A DNA stretch of 64,000 bases from DATBSL01 sp964561785 (GTDB lineage: Bacteria; Acidobacteriota; Vicinamibacteria; Fen-336). The translations under genes and the position numbers were made by a program. The stretch lies in the NCBI GenBank assembly GCA_964561785.1, contig CAZLRF010000021.1, positions 1 to 64,000 on the forward strand. The letters run 5' to 3'. The notes beneath the pieces were generated by a model that ran no database searches, was not told the origin of the DNA, and saw only the letters and a program-made list of their open reading frames with translations. Shown piece by piece: positions 60,133 to 64,000 of this stretch. Numbering within the stretch: the first letter of the stretch is position 1; each line of letters begins with the position of its first letter.

Positions 60133-60960
60133 CTACGGGTTCGCGTCCCGTCCGTCGGCGGCCCGCGCCGCGGCGGGCTCTCCCGCCGAGCGCAGCTCGT
60201 GGGCGAGCAGCCGCTCGAGGTCGACGAGGATGATGAGGCGGTCCTCCAGCTTGGCGACGCCCCGGATGTAGTCGCCCCCCTTCTCCACGACCTCCTCGGG
60301 GGGCGGCTCGATGCGCGAGAGCTCGACCTTCAGCACCTGCGAGGCGCCGTCGACGAGGAGACCGAGGAGCCGCTCGCGCACCCGCACGACCACGATCCGG
60401 GTGGCGCGGCCGAGGGCGACCTCGCCGAGGGCGAGCTTGCGCTTGAGGTCGAGCACGGGCAGGATCCGCCCGCGCAGGTTGACGACCCCCCGGACGAACT
60501 CGGGGGCGCGCGGCACCGCGGTGATCTCGGAGACCCGGCGGATCTCCTGCACCTGGCGCACGTCCACCCCGTACTCCTCGCGGTCGAGGAAGAAGGTGGC
60601 GAGGTGCTCCGAGGCCTCGGCCGCCGCCCGCTGCTCCTGCACGGGGGCGGCGAAGAAGGACAGGCTGTGGCCGGCGGAGGGGTCGGCGCCGGGCAGCACG
60701 TCCTCGGCGAGCCCCGAGGAGGGCAGCGCGGCGGGTGGCGTGGGCGCTTCCGCCGCCTCCACCTGCCTCAGGATGTCCTCGGCGAGGCCGGAGGCGGGCA
60801 GCGCGACGGGCGCCGCCGTCGCGCGGGGCGGCGGCTCGTCGGCGAAGATCATCTCCGGCTCCCGGGCGGGCTCGGCGGGCGGGGGCGGGGCGGGAGGCTC
60901 CCCCCCTGCCGCGCGCTCTCCCCGCCGGGCCCTCCTGCGTGCGTCGGCCATTCGACCCAT
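60133..60960 (-). CDS. cheW: CheW-type adaptor with long N-terminal extension
   Basis: A 275-residue protein from ATG 60960, chosen for GAGGGTG six bases upstream and four bases after the ATPase stop. Residues about 1-115 are a low-complexity Ala/Pro-rich extension with two near-copies of ALPxSGLAEDxL. Residues about 120-265 are the CheW domain: TFFLDREEYGVDVRQVQEIRR, VPRAPEFVRGVVNLRGRILPVLDLKRKLAL, RIVVVRVRERLLGLLVDGASQVL, YIRGVAKLEDRLIILVDLERLL. It bridges the MCP and CheA. The extension is longer than in usual CheW and may dock the ATPase or HEAT protein. Confidence 0.9.
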   Translation of the reverse strand: MGRMADARRRARRGERAAGGEPPAPPPPAEPAREPEMIFADEPPPRATAAPVALPASGLAEDILRQVEAAEAPTPPAALPSSGLAEDVLPGADPSAGHSLSFFAAPVQEQRAAAEASEHLATFFLDREEYGVDVRQVQEIRRVSEITAVPRAPEFVRGVVNLRGRILPVLDLKRKLALGEVALGRATRIVVVRVRERLLGLLVDGASQVLKVELSRIEPPPEEVVEKGGDYIRGVAKLEDRLIILVDLERLLAHELRSAGEPAAARAADGRDANP

Positions 60961-60964
60961 GGCT

Positions 60965-61774
60965 TCACCCTCGACCAAGCTCGTGCTCGGCGGCCACCGT
61001 CTCCGCCACCCGGGCGTCCACCCGCGCCGCGCCCCGCGCCATCGCCTCGACGAGCGCCTGCGTCGCGAGCTGGTTGAGCACCCGCGGGATCCCCTCCGCC
61101 GCCGCGTGCAGCCGCGCCGCCGCCTCGCGCGTGAACAGCTCGCGCGAGGCGCCGGCCACCGCGAGCCGGTGGGCGAGGTAGGCGGGGGCGTCCTCGGCGG
61201 GAAGCGGCCCGATCTCGAACGACACCCCGATCCGCTGCACGAGCGCCCGGTAGGCGCGGTGGCGCAGGCGCTCGCGCAGCTCCGGCTGGCCCACGAGGAC
61301 GATCGCCACCAGGTTGCGGTCGTCGAGCTGGTAGTTGGTGAGGAGGCGGATCTCCTCGAACGTGGGCTTGCCCGGGATGAGGTGCGCCTCGTCCACGATC
61401 ACGAGGGCGGCGCGACCCGCCGCGTCGAGCTCGAGGAGGCGGTCGTGGATCTGCTCGAGCAGGTCGTTCGAGTGGAAGCGCGGCCCTTCGACCCCGAGCT
61501 CCTTCGCCACCGTGCTCAGGAACTGGCGCGGGGAGAGTCGGGGGTTGAGGACCATCCCGACCTCGTAGCGCTCGCCCACCCGGTCGGCGAGGGCGCGGGT
61601 GAGCAGCGTCTTCCCCGAGCCGACCTCCCCGGTGAGCAGGGCGAGCTCCATCTCCTCCACCGCGAACGCCAGCCGCTCGAGCGCCTCCTCGTGGGTCTCG
61701 CTGAGGAAGAGGTAGCGCGGGTCGGGCGTCTTCTTGAACGGCTTCTCGCGCAGGCCGAAGTAGCCCTCGTACAC
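60965..61774 (-). CDS. ExeA/GspA-type AAA ATPase inside the chemosensory operon
   Basis: A 269-residue ATPase. MYEGYFGLREKPFKKTPDPRYLFLSETHEEALERL is the opening of ExeA/GspA-like and related AAA_22 proteins. Walker A is TGEVGSGKTLL, Walker B is LVIVDEAHLI, followed by IRLLTNYQLDDRNLVAIVLVGQPEL and RIGVSFEIGPL. Such ATPases serve type II secretion or pilus-related assemblies. Unlike ExeA it has no peptidoglycan-binding tail or membrane segment. Its place between cheA (five bases) and cheW (four bases) implies a role tied to the chemosensory output. Confidence 0.88.
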   Translation of the reverse strand: MYEGYFGLREKPFKKTPDPRYLFLSETHEEALERLAFAVEEMELALLTGEVGSGKTLLTRALADRVGERYEVGMVLNPRLSPRQFLSTVAKELGVEGPRFHSNDLLEQIHDRLLELDAAGRAALVIVDEAHLIPGKPTFEEIRLLTNYQLDDRNLVAIVLVGQPELRERLRHRAYRALVQRIGVSFEIGPLPAEDAPAYLAHRLAVAGASRELFTREAAARLHAAAEGIPRVLNQLATQALVEAMARGAARVDARVAETVAAEHELGRG

Positions 61775-61779
61775 GGGCC

Positions 61780-63459
61780 TCAGGCCTCCGCCCCCGGCGC
61801 GCCCGCCGCCCGGCCCCGCCCCCCGCGTCCGCGCCGGCCCTCGAAGAGGGCGGCCACGTCGAGGATCAGCACGACCCGCCCGTCCCCGAGGATCGTGGCC
61901 CCCGCGATCCCCACCGCCGCGTCGGCCACCACGGCGTCGAGGGCCTTGATCACCACGTCCTGCTGGCCGCGCAGGCGGTCGACGGCGAGGGCGAGGCGCT
62001 TCTCGCCGCGGCCGACGACGACCGCGTACGCCTCCTCGCCCGCCGCGGCGCGCGCCCCGAACAGCTCCGCGAGGTGCAGGAGGGGCACGACCCGGTCGCG
62101 CACGCGCAGGGTGTCGCGCCCCCCGATCCGCGCCACCTCCGCGCGCGAGAAGCGCAGGCTCTCCACCACCGCGCCCGAGGGCAGCGCGTAGATCGCCCCG
62201 CCCACCTCGACCATGAGGACGGTGATGATCGCGAGCGTCAGCGGCAGCTGGAGGGTGAACTTCGTGCCCGCCCCCGGCATCGTCTCCGCCTCGATGAGGC
62301 CGTTGAGCTGCTCCATGCGCTGCACGACCACGTCGAGCCCCACCCCCCGCCCGGAGACGTCGGTCACGGTGCGGGCGGTGGAGAAGCCCTCGGTGAAGAT
62401 GAGCTGGATCGCCTCGCGGTCGGAGAGCGCCTCGTCCGGGCGGACGATCCCCCTCTCGATCGCCCGGCGGCGCACCGCGCCCGCGTCGATCCCCGCCCCG
62501 TCGTCGACCAGGGTGATCACGACCTGGTTCGACTCCTGGGCGGCGGAGAGGAGGATCGTCCCCGTCGGCGACTTGCCCCGCGCCGCGCGCACCGCGGGCG
62601 GCTCGATCCCGTGGTCGACCGCGTTGCGGATGAGGTGCACGAGCGGCTCGCCGATCTCGTCGATGACCGCCTTGTCGACGCGCGTGTCCTCCCCCTGGAG
62701 CACGAGCTCGACCTGCTTTCCCCCCTGGCGCGCGAGGTCCCGCACGAGGCGGGGGAAGCGCTCGAAGACGTGACGGATGGGGAGCATCCGCACGTCCATG
62801 ATCGTCTCCTGAAGCTGCGTCGACACCCCCGCCACCTGCTGCACGGCCCCGAGCAGCTCGGGGCCCGCCCCGGGGACGACGTCGGCGATCTGCCGGGCGA
62901 GCTCGTGCAGCTTCGTGCGGGCCACGATCAGCTCGCCCACCAGGTTGAGCAGGTGGTCGAGCCGGGAGAAGTCGACCCGGACCATCGTGGAGCGGGTGGG
63001 GACGAGGGCCGAGTCGGCCGAGCGGCCCGCCTTTCCCGGGGCGGACGACGGCGCCGCCGCGGGGGCGGGACCCGCCGCGAGGAGCGCGGACAGCGCCTGC
63101 TTCGCGGCGGCGAGGTCGTGGGTCTCGCGGCCGGCGGCGCAGGCCGCTTCGATCGCCTCGCGCAGCGCGCTCGCCCCCTCGAAAAGCCGGTCGAGCCGGT
63201 CCCCCTCGAGAAGGAGCGCTCCGTCGCGGGCCCGCGCGAAGACCTCCTCCAGGCGGTGGACGTAGTCCTTGACCGCGGCGAAGCCGATCATGCCGCTGTT
63301 GCCCTTGAGGGTGTGCAGCGGGCCGAGAACGGAGGAGGCGACCTCGCCCTGGTGCCCCTCTTTCTCGAGGCGCAGGAGCGCGGCGTCGAGAAGGGCGAGG
63401 TGCTCGCGGGCGTCCTCGAGGTAGATGCCGACGAGCTCGGCGGAAACCTCGAGCTCCAT
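61780..63459 (-). CDS. cheA: chemosensory histidine kinase CheA
   Basis: A protein of 559 residues (ATG 63459; a GTG one codon earlier is equally possible). The Hpt domain has the phospho-accepting His49 in LGPLHTLKGNSGMIGF. Then come an Ala/Pro linker without a clear P2 domain, the dimerisation helices (VDFSRLDHLLNLVGELIVARTKLHELA), the ATP-binding core (HLIRNAVDHGIEP, VDDGAGIDAG, GRGVGLDVV) and the CheW-like regulatory domain. It phosphorylates the response regulator encoded 28 bases upstream, and CheB. It lacks a fused receiver, unlike many gliding- or pilus-type CheA proteins. Confidence 0.94.
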   Translation of the reverse strand: MELEVSAELVGIYLEDAREHLALLDAALLRLEKEGHQGEVASSVLGPLHTLKGNSGMIGFAAVKDYVHRLEEVFARARDGALLLEGDRLDRLFEGASALREAIEAACAAGRETHDLAAAKQALSALLAAGPAPAAAPSSAPGKAGRSADSALVPTRSTMVRVDFSRLDHLLNLVGELIVARTKLHELARQIADVVPGAGPELLGAVQQVAGVSTQLQETIMDVRMLPIRHVFERFPRLVRDLARQGGKQVELVLQGEDTRVDKAVIDEIGEPLVHLIRNAVDHGIEPPAVRAARGKSPTGTILLSAAQESNQVVITLVDDGAGIDAGAVRRRAIERGIVRPDEALSDREAIQLIFTEGFSTARTVTDVSGRGVGLDVVVQRMEQLNGLIEAETMPGAGTKFTLQLPLTLAIITVLMVEVGGAIYALPSGAVVESLRFSRAEVARIGGRDTLRVRDRVVPLLHLAELFGARAAAGEEAYAVVVGRGEKRLALAVDRLRGQQDVVIKALDAVVADAAVGIAGATILGDGRVVLILDVAALFEGRRGRGGRGRAAGAPGAEA

Positions 63460-63487
63460 CACCGCGGAGAAGGCGCCTCGGCGGGCC

Positions 63488-63862
63488 TCACGGCGCCGTG
63501 ATCTTCTCGATCAGGCTGTGGAGCTCCGACGCCTGGAAGGGCTTCTTCACGTAGCCGCGGGCGCCCATCTTGAGGCCCCGGATCGTGTCCTCCTCCTTGC
63601 CCTCGGTGGAGATGATCACGACCGGGATGTCCTTGTAGGCGGGCTCCTTCTGCACTCGCTGCAGGAACTCGAGGCCGTTCATCACCGGCATGTTGATGTC
63701 GAGGAGGATGAGGTCGATGCCCTCTTCCTGCGCGAGCTTGTCGAGCGCCTCGAGCCCGTTCATGGCGCTCACGAGCTTGCAGTTCTTGTAGCGGGACAGG
63801 AAGAGCTTGTACATCTGGTGGATGAGCGCCGAGTCGTCGACGGCGAGGATCTTCCTCAGCAT
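63488..63862 (-). CDS. single-domain response regulator (CheY-like)
   Basis: A 124-residue receiver from ATG 63862 behind GGAGACAGGG. Asp9/Asp10 (ILAVDDSALIHQ), the phospho-accepting Asp55 (LILLDINMPVMNG), the Thr in IISTEGKEED and Lys in YVKKPF are all present. It opens the operon before cheA, so it is the probable output regulator, comparable to CheY or PilG-type proteins. No flagellar switch genes are nearby; the target may be pili or another machine. Confidence 0.92.
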   Translation of the reverse strand: MLRKILAVDDSALIHQMYKLFLSRYKNCKLVSAMNGLEALDKLAQEEGIDLILLDINMPVMNGLEFLQRVQKEPAYKDIPVVIISTEGKEEDTIRGLKMGARGYVKKPFQASELHSLIEKITAP

Positions 63863-63908
63863 CGCCCTGTCTCCAAAGTGGCCCGCCCTCCGCCGAAAAA
63901 GCCGTCCT

Positions 63909-63937
63909 CTTCTACCACCTAAAGTCCCGTCTTTCAA
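63909..63937 (-). promoter_or_regulatory. sigma-70-type promoter of the chemosensory operon
   Basis: On the minus strand TTGAAA (63932-63937) and TAGAAG (63909-63914) are 17 bases apart, about 40 bases before the response-regulator ATG. No FliA-type (TAAA-N15-GCCGATAA) sequence is seen, consistent with a system outside the flagellar regulon. Confidence 0.5.
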
Positions 63938-64000
63938 GCAGTCAGGAGGCGGTCGGGCGGCACCGGGGCAGGATATAGTGGCGTTCCGGTGTTCGAGTCC

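Noticed and set aside
63975..64000. Start of a tRNA at the right edge (GGTGTTCGAGTCC resembles a T arm)
   Set aside because: Only a T-arm-like string is visible and no acceptor or anticodon part precedes it.
1..64000. CRISPR arrays, insertion-sequence transposases, prophage genes
   Set aside because: No spaced direct repeats, no transposase or integrase motif and no phage structural genes were found on either strand.

Overview
The window is high-GC DNA with tightly packed genes, many start/stop overlaps of the ATGA or GTGA type, and GC-rich third codon positions. It has no insertion sequence, prophage or CRISPR array. The gene mix is a HoxEFUYH-type hydrogenase, a flagellum-free chemosensory cluster with HEAT and PATAN/DUF4388 proteins, a gingipain-like C25 peptidase, Tat-exported oxidoreductases, CBM9-like and GH3 proteins, and a corrinoid/UroD methyltransferase pair. 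This suggests a free-living or host-associated heterotroph from a deep-branching phylum such as Acidobacteriota. The placement is inference: no rRNA or ribosomal marker lies in the window.

Layout. 1-1.1 kb: a truncated tRNA, a YkuK/DUF458 protein, a class-I tRNA with a CAG anticodon, and an isolated very small transcription unit with a consensus promoter and a terminator. 1.2-5.5 kb: two hypothetical genes, then fadB-fadA for beta-oxidation. 5.6-16.4 kb: a secreted barrel/Ig-like protein; MoeB-rhodanese facing a BNR-repeat/MoaD pair; an SMP-30 lactonase-like gene coupled to an outer-membrane protein; an MDR reductase; an ACT-domain protein; an NhaR-like regulator; a HAD protein with a degraded active site; and a CBM9-like protein. 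A 93-bp inverted-repeat element at 16376-16468 separates the CBM9 gene from a GT39-type glycosyltransferase.

18.3-24.7 kb: a complete hydrogenase operon (hoxE, hoxF, hoxU, hoxY, hoxH). Its HoxF carries an extra C-terminal GltD/NfnB-like Fe-S flavoprotein module. 24.7-34.3 kb: a membrane Ser/Thr kinase, a CNNM transporter coupled to a dicarboxylate symporter, a Tat-exported TIM-barrel protein, a POT-family transporter, and a corrinoid protein with its UroD-like methyltransferase. 34.3-35.3 kb: a decayed patch with an msrB fragment, a frameshifted anti-sigma gene and an ECF sigma lacking region 4.

35.5-42.3 kb: one 2275-residue secreted multidomain C25 peptidase with its own promoter. 42.4-46.8 kb: PilZ, CBM9-like, GH3 and Gfo/Idh/MocA genes. 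46.9-47.3 kb: an ArsC-like gene with an in-frame TGA that reads as selenocysteine. 47.3-50.0 kb: a coupled AAA ATPase/VWA pair. 50.1-50.7 kb: a Uma2 protein.

50.9-63.9 kb: all on the minus strand, a chemosensory system. A response regulator, CheA, ExeA-like ATPase, CheW and MCP end at a hairpin. After a 4 x 25-bp tandem repeat come a HEAT-repeat protein, CheR, CheB, a PATAN-receiver-GAF protein and a coiled-coil GAF protein. No flagellar gene is present, so control of pili, surface behaviour or gene expression is more likely than flagellar rotation.
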